Positions 1 through 6,692 are shown, counted from the first letter of the stretch. The stretch is DNA of 13,357 bases from Chloroflexota bacterium (GCA_011051635.1 DRKV01000211.1:1-13357); one strand, 5' to 3'. Numbers and translations: made by a program. The notes: a model not told the origin generated them from the sequence alone.

Positions 1-1337
1 GCCGTCTGCGGCATACCGGCCATCACCCAACGGACGAACATATCAATGTACTCGTCTTTGAGGAGTTTGCCATTGGGAGGCATGACGTCAATCTCACCGT
101 TCACCCCCTGGACGGTGTGCCCCTGGATGACCTGCAACAGAATGCTGTTGGGGTCGCCCGCGACCACGTTGGGGGCATCGTCGCCGGTGTTCAGGATTTC
201 ATCATACGTGGTCATCAGGTAGTTGTTGTTTTCCTTGCCGGGGCGGTGACAGGAAACGCAGTAGCGCTTCGCCAGCGGTTCGATGTGGACCTCGTAAGAA
301 GGCACTTCGCCCTCTGCCAGCGAGGGAATGCCGCCCACACGCTGGTCTTCCGGCAACTCCATGCGGTCATCCCAGGTGTAGCGCATATAGGCCACAATGG
401 CTTCGATTTCGCCGGGGGAGAGTTCGCCGCCGTTGGCAGTGCCGAAGGGAACCATCCCCAATTCGGACAAACCGTCGTTGATGATGTTGAAAAGGGTGTC
501 GTCGGTGAAGGTGTACATGACATCCTTGCTGCTGATGGGAGTAACGGCTTTCCCATCCAGGCCTTCGACCCCTTGAATGACGGTCACATCGCCATCCGCA
601 CCGTGGCACTCCACACAATTGAGGGCGTAGAGTTCTTCGCCCTGGGCGACCTGCTCTGCTATGGAGCCGGCAATCTGGACTTCCTCTTTGGGCGGCGCAT
701 TCTGCTGCAAGGGGATAGCCGAACCAACGGCCAGGGCAATAATGGCGAGCGAGGCAACCACGGAGGTGACAATCAGCACTTTGCGCTGGGCTGCCGGTTC
801 CTTTGCCATCGCCGAAAAGACAAAGAGCAAAATCAGGGCAATGGCAGGGATAATCAACCCCGCCAGTTTTTGCATCGTCTTGATGGTAAGTTGTTCCGGG
901 GCGGGAGCGGGCACGCTAGCCATGATGGTCAACATGACGATAGTGACCACAATCACGCCCATGACCGTAAGCGCCAGAACGCGCTTGGAGTAATGCCGAT
1001 AAGGATTGCGGTCAATGAACGGCAGGAAGAGCAAGGCGGCTACCCCGATAGAGGGGACGACAATCGCGCCTACCCATTCCAGGCTGCCCGGAATGAATTT
1101 CAGAAACTCAAACAGAAAGAGGAAATACCACTCGGGGCGGGGCACATAAGCCGTATCGTTGGGGTCCACCTTTGGTTCCGGTTTCACTCCCAAAAACATA
1201 GCCAGTCCTACAAGCAGCAGGAACAACCCCAGGGAGACCAGCAAATCCTTGTAAATACTGTCAGGCCAAAAGCGTTCTCCGCGTTGCAAGGCCTGCTGAT
1301 ACCGTTCACGAACGCGTTGTTTGAATTTTTCGTCCAT
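1..1337 (-). CDS. qcrC: Quinol:cytochrome c reductase subunit IV (cytochrome b C-terminal part) fused to two cytochrome c domains; 3' end outside window
   Basis: This protein forms the C-terminal half of cytochrome b plus an electron-exit arm of a bc-type complex. The reading frame opens at the ATG at 1337-1335 and stays open for 445 codons to the left edge, so the C terminus is missing. An AAAGGA ribosome site lies just upstream, and the start is 12 bases after the cytochrome b stop. Residues 68-73 are PEWYFL, the quinol-site signature of subunit IV. Hydrophobic segments lie near residues 32-50, 88-106, 117-138, 157-176 and 187-206. Two heme c motifs follow, CVECH at 241-245 and CVSCH at 360-364, with candidate axial methionines at 295 and 419. 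Five helices put the heme domains on the outer side, the same side as in three-helix Bacillus QcrC. Bacillus QcrC is a shorter subunit IV fused to one c domain, so this is an enlarged two-heme version. Function is secure; the symbol is by analogy. Confidence 0.9.
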   Translation of the reverse strand, partial: MDEKFKQRVRERYQQALQRGERFWPDSIYKDLLVSLGLFLLLVGLAMFLGVKPEPKVDPNDTAYVPRPEWYFLFLFEFLKFIPGSLEWVGAIVVPSIGVAALLFLPFIDRNPYRHYSKRVLALTVMGVIVVTIVMLTIMASVPAPAPEQLTIKTMQKLAGLIIPAIALILLFVFSAMAKEPAAQRKVLIVTSVVASLAIIALAVGSAIPLQQNAPPKEEVQIAGSIAEQVAQGEELYALNCVECHGADGDVTVIQGVEGLDGKAVTPISSKDVMYTFTDDTLFNIINDGLSELGMVPFGTANGGELSPGEIEAIVAYMRYTWDDRMELPEDQRVGGIPSLAEGEVPSYEVHIEPLAKRYCVSCHRPGKENNNYLMTTYDEILNTGDDAPNVVAGDPNSILLQVIQGHTVQGVNGEIDVMPPNGKLLKDEYIDMFVRWVMAGMPQT

Positions 1338-1349
1338 GTTGCGTCCTTT

Positions 1350-2009
1350 TCAGTCCTCTTCGGTGGGATAGTCGGATTCGCCATGCCGGATGATGAGATA
1401 CAGGTGCACGCCAATCAGCCCGGCCAGGGTCAACGGCAACATCCAGACGTGAGCGGCAAAGAAGCGAGAAAGCGTCAGGGCGCTCAAATCCGTGCCGCCG
1501 CGCATGGTGCGGGTGATGAACGGCCCAATCCCCGGCACCAGGCCCGCGATTTCTGTAGCCACCGTGGTGGCGAAATAGGAGCGCTGATTCCACGGAAGCA
1601 GGTAACCGGTCAGACCCAGGCCGAGGGTAGTCAAGAGCAGAAAGACCCCAACCACCCAGGTCAACTCACGCGGGTACTTGTATGATGCGGTTACGAAGAC
1701 GCGCAGCATGTGGAGGAAGACCATCAGGACCATCAAGGTAGCGCTCCAGTGATGGATACCGCGAATCAACCAGCCAAAGGCCACGCCATTCATGATGTAC
1801 TGAATGCTGTCATAGGCATGGTCGGGCGAAGGCGTGTAATACACCAGCAAGAAGATGCCCGTCAACACCTGCATGGTGAAGAGGAACAGCGTGGCGCTAC
1901 CCAGCGTATTCCACCAGGTTCCGTGTGGTTCCGGACGGTCCAGCAGGCTTTTGTACAGGTCGTCGAAACCCAGGCGTTCATCCAGCCACTGATAGATTTT
2001 CGAAGCCAT
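1350..2009 (-). CDS. qcrB: Cytochrome b6-type subunit of quinol:cytochrome c reductase
   Basis: The 219-residue membrane protein carries two b hemes and passes electrons from quinol across the membrane. It has the short four-helix cytochrome b6 build, with the rest of cytochrome b supplied by the next gene. Heme ligands are H86 and H100 in helix B and H187 and H202 in helix D. The 14-residue gap in helix D is the b6/Bacillus spacing, not the 13 of mitochondrial-type cytochrome b. The PRELTW and GYLLPW stretches are typical of the family. Residue 35, where b6 and Bacillus QcrB have a cysteine that binds an extra heme, appears to be threonine. The start is the ATG at 2009, with an AAGGAAGGG ribosome site that overlaps the end of the Rieske gene; the two genes are 5 bases apart. 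The subunit IV gene follows after 12 bases, so all three are one operon. Confidence 0.95.
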   Translation of the reverse strand: MASKIYQWLDERLGFDDLYKSLLDRPEPHGTWWNTLGSATLFLFTMQVLTGIFLLVYYTPSPDHAYDSIQYIMNGVAFGWLIRGIHHWSATLMVLMVFLHMLRVFVTASYKYPRELTWVVGVFLLLTTLGLGLTGYLLPWNQRSYFATTVATEIAGLVPGIGPFITRTMRGGTDLSALTLSRFFAAHVWMLPLTLAGLIGVHLYLIIRHGESDYPTEED

Positions 2010-2014
2010 GGCGA

Positions 2015-2506
2015 TTACCCTTCCTTGAAGAGAACGAACAAGTTGCCATCTTCCACCTTGAACTCCAGGTGGTCCAGCGGACGAGGCGGCGGGCCGGAGA
2101 TTACATTCCCGTCCTCATCAAATACCCCATCGTGGCAGGGGCAGATGAACTCTCCCTTGTCCTCGTGCCAGGCCACCCGACATCCCAGATGGGTACACAC
2201 GTTAGAGAGCACTTCGACTTCCGTATCCGATTTGCGCAACACAAAAAGCCCGTTGGTAGAAAACGTCTTTTCCCAGCCGTTGATTTGGGTACGGGTGAAG
2301 TTGAAGGGCGTGGGTTCCCCAATGGGGTAGTTCTCCAGCGGCCCAAGGTCAATCCAGTCCTCCTTCCCGCTGCCACCGCTCTTGATGGCGGGGTCCAGCA
2401 CATAGCCAACGGCAGGCAAGGTAATGCCGGCGCCGATAACCGTACCTGCCACGCCGGTCATTATCTTGACGAAATCCCGCCGGCTAACCTCATGACTCTT
2501 ACCCAT
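2015..2506 (-). CDS. qcrA: Rieske iron-sulfur protein of quinol:cytochrome c reductase
   Basis: This 163-residue protein carries the high-potential [2Fe-2S] cluster that takes the first electron from quinol. Box 1 is CTHLGC with ligands C104 and H106. Box 2 is CPCHDG with ligands C122 and H125. C109 and C124 would form the conserved disulfide. The N terminus has a twin-arginine signal, SRRDFVK at residues 8-14, followed by a hydrophobic segment at about 15-37. It is therefore expected to be folded and then exported by Tat, staying anchored. The ATG at 2506 is preferred over a GTG one codon earlier because AGGAGG lies 5 bases before the ATG but only 2 before the GTG. It is the first gene of the minus-strand Qcr operon. 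Length and motifs are normal for the family. Confidence 0.96.
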   Translation of the reverse strand: MGKSHEVSRRDFVKIMTGVAGTVIGAGITLPAVGYVLDPAIKSGGSGKEDWIDLGPLENYPIGEPTPFNFTRTQINGWEKTFSTNGLFVLRKSDTEVEVLSNVCTHLGCRVAWHEDKGEFICPCHDGVFDEDGNVISGPPPRPLDHLEFKVEDGNLFVLFKEG

Positions 2507-2548
2507 CACTACCTCCTATCGCAAAATACGAATCAGGCGTTTCAAAAC

Positions 2549-2603
2549 GGTCTCTTGCATTCCGGCCTGGAAAGAAAGAGACCCCGTGCGTCAAAAACAC
2601 GGG
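2549..2603 (-). promoter_or_regulatory. Two adjacent hairpins in the qcrA leader
   Basis: GGTCTCTT at 2549-2556 pairs with AAGAGACC at 2576-2583, with a nested TTCC/GGAA stem at 2560-2563 and 2569-2572. Next to it, CCCGTG at 2583-2588 pairs with CACGGG at 2598-2603. On the minus strand both lie in the transcribed leader, about 45-100 bases before the qcrA start if the 2666-2671 promoter is used. There is no long U tract, so a plain terminator is unlikely. The structure may affect mRNA stability or bind a regulator; that is inference. Confidence 0.4.
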
Positions 2604-2665
2604 AAAGAGAGCCATCATGCAGAGGAGAAATCACAAATTACAGTACGCCTATTGTAACGTAAGGT

Positions 2666-2695
2666 ATTATAGAGTAACTAGGTTATTATTGTAAT
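2666..2695 (-). promoter_or_regulatory. Candidate sigma70-like promoter for the qcr operon
   Basis: Read on the minus strand, 2671-2666 is a perfect TATAAT. An ATTACA at 2695-2690, 18 bases upstream, is a weak -35 with four of six matches. A transcript would start near 2659 and have a leader of about 150 bases before qcrA. The surrounding region is AT-rich, which both helps and weakens the case. Confidence 0.45.
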
Positions 2696-2750
2696 GAACT
2701 CTGAAACTAAATATCAATGAAGATTGTCACTTTATTCTTATGACGGAGAA

Positions 2751-2768
2751 TGAGATAATCTATTGACA
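2751..2768 (+). promoter_or_regulatory. Candidate promoter elements for the sdh operon
   Basis: TGAGATAAT at 2751-2759 looks like an extended -10 element (TGn followed by GATAAT), which would start transcription near 2766, about 60 bases before sdhC. A perfect -35 hexamer TTGACA follows at 2763-2768, but the bases 17 downstream (2786-2791) are a poor -10. Only one of the two readings is likely to be right. Neither is firm. Confidence 0.35.
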
Positions 2769-2824
2769 TTTACCTCAGGTTCACTTCTCTATCCACCAAC
2801 ACCCACTTCTTGAAGGAGGTAGAA

Positions 2825-3211
2825 ATGCCGCTAAAGCGCAATGTGAGTTACTGGGAGGGACTCAAATACAAGGGTGGCGGGCCAATGTGGGCATGGATTC
2901 TGCATCGCCTCAGCGGGCTGGGAATTCTGCTCTTCGTAGGGCTGCACGTTCTGGCCTCTTTTCTGACGGCACAATTCGGCAGTGATGCAGGGATTACCAT
3001 CAACATCATTTACGAATCCTGGGCATTCCAGATTATCGTCTACTTCAGCATCTTGTTCCACGCCGTCAACGGTCTGCGCGTTATTCTCCTTGATTTCTGG
3101 CCGGCCCTGCTGGAATACGAGCGGGAGGCTGTCTGGGCAGAATGGTTCGTTATCGTGCCGGTCTTTGGCCTGGCGACGTACATCATCATCACCAAAGCAT
3201 TCGGTGGATAG
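2825..3211 (+). CDS. sdhC: Succinate dehydrogenase cytochrome b anchor subunit
   Basis: This 128-residue membrane subunit anchors the SdhAB head and helps bind heme b and quinone. Three hydrophobic segments lie near residues 22-46, 66-91 and 106-124. The HRLSG motif at 27-31 is the family signature before helix I. H41 in helix I and H79 in the HAVNGLR motif of helix II are candidate heme ligands; H79 matches the conserved helix II histidine of Escherichia coli SdhC. The ATG at 2825 is chosen over an upstream TTG because AAGGAGGT at 2813-2820 is ideally spaced for it. It is the first gene of sdhCDAB, with sdhD 12 bases after its stop. Confidence 0.93.
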   Translation: MPLKRNVSYWEGLKYKGGGPMWAWILHRLSGLGILLFVGLHVLASFLTAQFGSDAGITINIIYESWAFQIIVYFSILFHAVNGLRVILLDFWPALLEYEREAVWAEWFVIVPVFGLATYIIITKAFGG

Positions 3212-3223
3212 GCGGAGGGCATC

Positions 3224-3649
3224 ATGCAAGCACGAAGAATTCCCAAAATTCTCAGTTTCGAATCCATCATGTGGCTCTTTATGCGCATCTCCGGCCTGGC
3301 AATGTACGTCTTCGCCCTGACCGGGCTGACGATTGCTCTCATCATGGGAGCGCGCACCCAGATGGATATGGGAACGCTGCTGCGCTGGACGTTCTTCCCT
3401 ATCGGGACGCATGTTACCTCCAGCGACATTCTGGTTTTGGAACAGTGGATTAATCCCTTCTGGACTATCATGCAGTACCTGACCATCGTCTTTGCCACGA
3501 TGCACGGTACCAACGGTTTGCGCATGGTCTTGGAAGACTACATGGATGCAGGCTGGGGCGTCCACGTCTTGCGCGGCCTGCTGCTCATCATCTGGCTATT
3601 CATGCTTCTGGTAGCCTTCAATCTGATTCAGACAACAGGAGCAGTCTAA
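3224..3649 (+). CDS. sdhD: Succinate dehydrogenase membrane anchor subunit
   Basis: This 141-residue subunit is the second membrane anchor of complex II. Three hydrophobic segments lie near residues 14-42, 76-101 and 113-136. RISG at 21-24 mirrors the SdhC signature. Helix II has HGTNGLR at 94-100, giving heme-ligand candidate H94, and then D105-Y106, the pair that binds quinone in the Escherichia coli enzyme. The loop between helices I and II is longer than in SdhC. The start has a GGAGGG ribosome site about 5 bases upstream. The stop TAA shares its last base with the ATG of sdhA, which suggests translational coupling. The anchor pair resembles itself (see findings). Confidence 0.9.
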   Translation: MQARRIPKILSFESIMWLFMRISGLAMYVFALTGLTIALIMGARTQMDMGTLLRWTFFPIGTHVTSSDILVLEQWINPFWTIMQYLTIVFATMHGTNGLRMVLEDYMDAGWGVHVLRGLLLIIWLFMLLVAFNLIQTTGAV

Positions 3650-5445
3650 TGAGCAATCAACATCAATACGAAGTTATCGTGGTAGGGGCCGGCGGGGCCG
3701 GCTTGATGGCCGCCCTGTACGCCTCACGCAGCGCCAACACAGCGGTCATCAGCAAGTTGTATCCCACCCGTTCCCACACCGGCGCAGCCCAGGGCGGCAT
3801 TAGCGCAGCCATCGGCAACTACGAGGAAGACCGCCCTGAATGGCACACTTACGATACCGTCAAGGGGAGCGATTACCTGGCCGACCAGGATACCGTTGAG
3901 TTCATGTGCAACGAATCGCCGAAAGCCGTCTACGAGTTGGAGCACATGGGACTGCCCTTCAGCCGCACCCCCGAAGGGAAAATCGCCCAGCGGCCTTTCG
4001 GCGGGCACACCAACAACGAGACCGGCAGACCTGTCCGCCGGGCCTGCTACGCCGCCGACCGCACCGGGCACATGATTCTGCAAACCCTCTACCAGCAGTG
4101 CATCAAGAACAAAGTCACCTTCTACGACGAATTTCAGGTACTCGATTTGCTGGTCGTCAACGGGAAAGCCGCCGGGGTGGTTGCCATTGAACTGGCTACC
4201 AGCGAGATTCACATCTTCCACGCCAAAGCGGTCATCTTCGCCACCGGCGGACACGGGCGCATCTGGGAAATCACATCCAATGCCTACGCCAACACCGGCG
4301 ACGGGATTGCGATTACCCTTCGGCGCGGCCTGCCCGCCGAAGACATGGAATTCTTCCAGTTCCACCCCACCGGCATCTACCGCCTGGGGATTTTGATTAC
4401 GGAGGGTGTACGCGGCGAAGGCGGCGTGCTCATCAACGACAAGGGCGAGCGCTTCATGGACCGCTACGCCCCCCACGTCAAAGACCTGGCCTCCCGCGAT
4501 GTGGTCAGCCGGGCGGAATACATCGAGATGAAAGAAGGGCGCGGTATCGGCGGCAAACGTTACCTTTACCTGGACGCCCGCCCCGAGACCATCAACAAGT
4601 ACGCCGCGATTGACGGGCGCACCAATCCTGACGGCACGCCCTACACCATCACCGGCGAGGAACTGCTCAAAAAACTGCCCGACATCATCGACTTCTGCCG
4701 CACCTATCTCGGCGTGGACCCCGTCACCCAGCCGATGCCCGTCCAGCCTACTGCCCACTACGCTATGGGCGGCATCCCCACCAACATCAAGACCGAGGTC
4801 ATCATCGACGAGAACAACACCGTCATGCCCGGTCTGTACGCTGCTGGTGAGGTGGCCTGCGTCTCGGTACACGGCGCCAACCGTCTGGGGACAAACTCCC
4901 TGGTTGACCTGGTCGTCTTCGGCAAACACGCCGGCATCAACGCCGCCGAATACGCCCGCGGAGCGGATTTCGAGCCGCTGCCCGCCGACGCCGCCGACTT
5001 TGCCCGCCAGCAACTGGATGCCATTCGCCACAGTAAGGGCGACGAAAAAGTCTACCAGATTGGCCTTGAAATGAAGCAAGTCATGTTCGACCACGTCGGC
5101 GTGTTCCGAACGGAGGCGGGCATGACCGAGGCGCTCGCCAAAATCCGCGAACTGAAGGAACGCTTCAAGCACATCCACTTGGAAGATAGCGGAACGGTTT
5201 TCAACACCGAACTGCTCTCTGCATGGGAATTGAGCAACCTGCTTGATTTGGCGGAAGTGACCGCCGCTTCTGCCGTGGCCCGCAGAGAAAGTCGCGGCGC
5301 GCACGCCCACGAAGACTACCCCAAACGCGATGATGTCAACTGGCTCAAACACACCCTCGCCTGGCTGCGGGGCAAAGACGATGTTGAACTGCGCTACAAG
5401 CCGGTAGTCATTACGAAATACCAACCCAAGGAGCGGGTTTACTAA
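3649..5445 (+). CDS. sdhA: Succinate dehydrogenase flavoprotein subunit
   Basis: The 598-residue flavoprotein oxidises succinate to fumarate on the inner face of the membrane. The dinucleotide-binding motif GAGGAG is at 13-18. SHTGAAQGG at 42-50 contains H43, the expected covalent FAD attachment site. Substrate-site residues seen by family motif are H239 in HPTG, R255, R283 in SRD, H370 in HYAMGG and R412 in NRLG. The SLVDLVVFG stretch near 417-425 is the conserved C-terminal FAD-domain motif. Length is close to the 588 residues of Escherichia coli SdhA, with no break. Fumarate reductase is the main alternative; the two cannot be separated with certainty from sequence, but the sdhCDAB order with two anchors and the adjacent bc complex favour succinate oxidation. 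sdhB follows after 17 bases. Confidence 0.97.
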   Translation: MSNQHQYEVIVVGAGGAGLMAALYASRSANTAVISKLYPTRSHTGAAQGGISAAIGNYEEDRPEWHTYDTVKGSDYLADQDTVEFMCNESPKAVYELEHMGLPFSRTPEGKIAQRPFGGHTNNETGRPVRRACYAADRTGHMILQTLYQQCIKNKVTFYDEFQVLDLLVVNGKAAGVVAIELATSEIHIFHAKAVIFATGGHGRIWEITSNAYANTGDGIAITLRRGLPAEDMEFFQFHPTGIYRLGILITEGVRGEGGVLINDKGERFMDRYAPHVKDLASRDVVSRAEYIEMKEGRGIGGKRYLYLDARPETINKYAAIDGRTNPDGTPYTITGEELLKKLPDIIDFCRTYLGVDPVTQPMPVQPTAHYAMGGIPTNIKTEVIIDENNTVMPGLYAAGEVACVSVHGANRLGTNSLVDLVVFGKHAGINAAEYARGADFEPLPADAADFARQQLDAIRHSKGDEKVYQIGLEMKQVMFDHVGVFRTEAGMTEALAKIRELKERFKHIHLEDSGTVFNTELLSAWELSNLLDLAEVTAASAVARRESRGAHAHEDYPKRDDVNWLKHTLAWLRGKDDVELRYKPVVITKYQPKERVY

Positions 5446-5462
5446 CCACGAGGAAGGCTGTC

Positions 5463-6164
5463 ATGCAGGTAACACTCAAGGTCTATCGCTACAACCCGGA
5501 AAAAGACAAAAAGCCGCACTACGATACCTTCACGCTGGAAGCGGACCCCACGGAACGTGTGCTGGACTTGATGGAACGCATCAAGGGGCTGCAAGACGGC
5601 ACCCTGACCTTCCGCCGCTCCTGCGCGCACGGCGTGTGTGGCTCGGATGCCATGCGTATCAACGGCGTGAATCGCTTGGCCTGCAAAACACTGGTGCAGG
5701 ATGTCGGCAAGAAAATCACCGTCGAACCTATTCTCGGCCTGCCCGTCATCAAAGACATGATTGTGGACATGGAGCCGTTCTTCGAGAATTACCGCTCGGT
5801 GATGCCCTACTTCGTCAACAACGACCCGCCTCCTAACGGGGAGCGGCTGCAAAGCCCCGAAGAACGCGAACGCTTCGACGATACCACCAAGTGTATTTTG
5901 TGCGCCGCCTGCACAACTTCCTGCCCTTCCTTCTGGGCCAACGGGAAGTACGTCGGCCCCTCGGCTATCGTCAACGCCCACCGTTTCATCTTCGACAGCC
6001 GCGACCAGGCCGCCAAAGAACGCCTGGAGATTCTGGCCGGGCAATTCGGCGTGTATCGCTGCCGCACCATCTTCAACTGCACCCTGGCCTGCCCGCGTGA
6101 GATTCAAATCACCAAGGCCATTGGAGAAATCAAAGAGGCCATTGCCACCGGCAATCTGGACTGA
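5463..6164 (+). CDS. sdhB: Succinate dehydrogenase iron-sulfur subunit
   Basis: This 233-residue subunit wires electrons from FAD to the quinone site through three iron-sulfur clusters. The [2Fe-2S] cluster has C54, C59, D62 and C74; aspartate as third ligand is also found in Escherichia coli SdhB. The [4Fe-4S] cluster uses C144, C147, C150 and C210. The [3Fe-4S] cluster uses C154, C200 and C206. All are present with normal spacing, so the protein should be functional. A GAGGAAGG ribosome site at 5450-5457 sits about 5 bases before the ATG. It is the last gene of the operon: a perfect-stem terminator begins 26 bases after the stop. Confidence 0.97.
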   Translation: MQVTLKVYRYNPEKDKKPHYDTFTLEADPTERVLDLMERIKGLQDGTLTFRRSCAHGVCGSDAMRINGVNRLACKTLVQDVGKKITVEPILGLPVIKDMIVDMEPFFENYRSVMPYFVNNDPPPNGERLQSPEERERFDDTTKCILCAACTTSCPSFWANGKYVGPSAIVNAHRFIFDSRDQAAKERLEILAGQFGVYRCRTIFNCTLACPREIQITKAIGEIKEAIATGNLD

Positions 6165-6189
6165 GGCCCCGCCTCGCCGACCGCATCTC

Positions 6190-6230
6190 AGACTTCGGAG
6201 GTCTCACGGGCCTCCGAAGTCTTGTCATTT
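6190..6230 (+). terminator. Intrinsic terminator of the sdh operon
   Basis: A perfect 12-base stem, AGACTTCGGAGG at 6190-6201 and CCTCCGAAGTCT at 6211-6222, encloses a 9-base loop. The tail TGTCATTT has a short, broken T run, so it is a strong hairpin with a modest U tract. Its place 26 bases after sdhB supports a terminator. The same hairpin may also be a copy of an interspersed palindrome. Confidence 0.75.
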
Positions 6231-6261
6231 CAGGGCTGATAGCCTGACAAAACGCGCCGCT

Positions 6262-6342
6262 ATGTTTCTCTCACACGGAGACACAGGGAACACAGTTTTT
6301 TTGATAAAACGCCGTGTTCTCTGCGTCCCCGTGTGAGTACAT
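6262..6342. repeat. Long imperfect palindrome, possible interspersed or MITE-like repeat
   Basis: A 24-base arm at 6270-6293 (begins CTCACACGG, ends GGAACAC) pairs with 6314-6337 (begins GTGTTC, ends GTGTGAG) with two mismatches and one wobble. ATGT at 6262-6265 and ACAT at 6339-6342 extend the symmetry outside. The 20-base centre contains a seven-T run and GATAAAAC. No gene is inside. The form is that of a mobile non-coding palindrome; copies elsewhere in the genome would be needed to prove it. Confidence 0.6.
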
Positions 6343-6544
6343 GTCCCACTCGCACCGGACGACGGGAGCACTCAAGTTTTGTAGAATGGCAGCGGGAGCA
6401 TCGTCCCTGCGGGTAGGGCTGAAACCCCTACCCTGATGCCCTTCCTGCCTCCTCCCAGCGGGGGTCTTCCAGGCCCTGAGGCGATAGCATCGGCGGCCAT
6501 CAGCGTCATCGGCATTCTTCAAGCGACTTCTCCCCATTTCAGGG
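6343..6544. other. Spacer with repeat fragments and no gene
   Basis: No credible coding frame is seen in this stretch. It holds a GGGTAGGG/CCCTACCC hairpin (6411-6418 with 6426-6433), of a type common as an interspersed spacer palindrome. CGGGAGCA occurs at 6363-6370 and again at 6393-6400. The rest, up to the tRNA promoter, shows nothing I can name. Confidence 0.5.
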
Positions 6545-6550
6545 TATAAT
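6545..6550 (+). promoter_or_regulatory. -10 box of the tRNA-Arg promoter
   Basis: A perfect TATAAT ends 8 bases before the first base of the tRNA, the spacing expected for a tRNA whose transcript starts almost at its mature 5' end. No good -35 hexamer is found at 16-18 bases upstream (AGCGAC and neighbours). Confidence 0.6.
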
Positions 6551-6558
6551 CTCGCCGC

Positions 6559-6630
6559 GCCCCCATAGCTCAAAGGATAGAGCAAGAACCTCCTAAGTTC
6601 GAGATGCCGGTTCGAGTCCGGCTGGGGGCT
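6559..6630 (+). tRNA. tRNA-Arg, anticodon CCU (reads AGG)
   Basis: The 72-base sequence folds into a full cloverleaf. The acceptor stem is GCCCCCA (6559-6565) with TGGGGGC (6623-6629). The D arm is GCTC/GAGC with loop AAAGGATA, including the A20 identity base of arginine tRNAs. The anticodon loop CTCCTAA (6590-6596) gives anticodon CCU. The T arm is GCCGG, loop TTCGAGT, CCGGC. The first anticodon-stem pair is an A-G mismatch (6585 and 6601). The discriminator base is T at 6630, unusual for tRNA-Arg, which normally has A or G. CCA is not encoded; TTTTT overlaps the 3' end. Confidence 0.93.
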
Positions 6631-6657
6631 TTTTGCCAAAAAAATTTCCAGAAACCC

Positions 6658-6686
6658 TTGTCAAAACTGTCCCTTTCGTGTAAAAT
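6658..6686 (+). promoter_or_regulatory. Sigma70-like promoter
   Basis: TTGTCA at 6658-6663 and TAAAAT at 6681-6686 are separated by exactly 17 bases, each with five of six consensus matches. Transcription would begin near 6693, the first base of the terminator hairpin below. It points at the gene at 6749. Confidence 0.65.
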
Positions 6687-6692
6687 AACGGC

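Larger units (their letters stand above)
2507..2824. promoter_or_regulatory. Divergent control region between the qcr and sdh operons
   Basis: This 318-base gap has no credible gene. It separates two divergent respiratory operons and must hold both promoters. The middle, about 2620-2770, is markedly AT-rich compared with the GC-rich genes on both sides. The heptamer ATTGTAA occurs at 2651-2657 and again at 2689-2695, and GGTATTAT/GGTTATTATT follow the same spacing; these could be operator sites, but no regulator can be named. The half near qcrA contains two hairpins, and the half near sdhC ends in a strong AAGGAGGT ribosome site at 2813-2820. Confidence 0.75.

Noticed and set aside
117..1685. 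Long plus-strand open frame of 522 codons
   Set aside because: It lies antisense to the subunit IV/cytochrome c gene and part of the cytochrome b gene, both with clear family motifs on the minus strand. Its translation has no recognisable domain.
2507..2509. GTG as the start of the Rieske protein
   Set aside because: It leaves only two bases after AGGAGG; the ATG one codon later has better spacing.
1925..2662. Plus-strand open frame of 245 codons
   Set aside because: Antisense to the Rieske gene and the start of cytochrome b, both with intact motifs and ribosome sites.
2810..2812. TTG as the start of SdhC
   Set aside because: It lies before the AAGGAGGT ribosome site, which would be translated; the ATG at 2825 is properly placed.
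3724..5424. Minus-strand open frame of 566 codons
   Set aside because: Shadow of sdhA on the opposite strand, caused by GC-rich codon use.
6271..6639. Minus-strand open frame of 122 codons
   Set aside because: It is antisense to the tRNA-Arg and runs through the spacer palindromes. A PDSNRHLELRR-like N terminus is a typical false translation of a tRNA complement.
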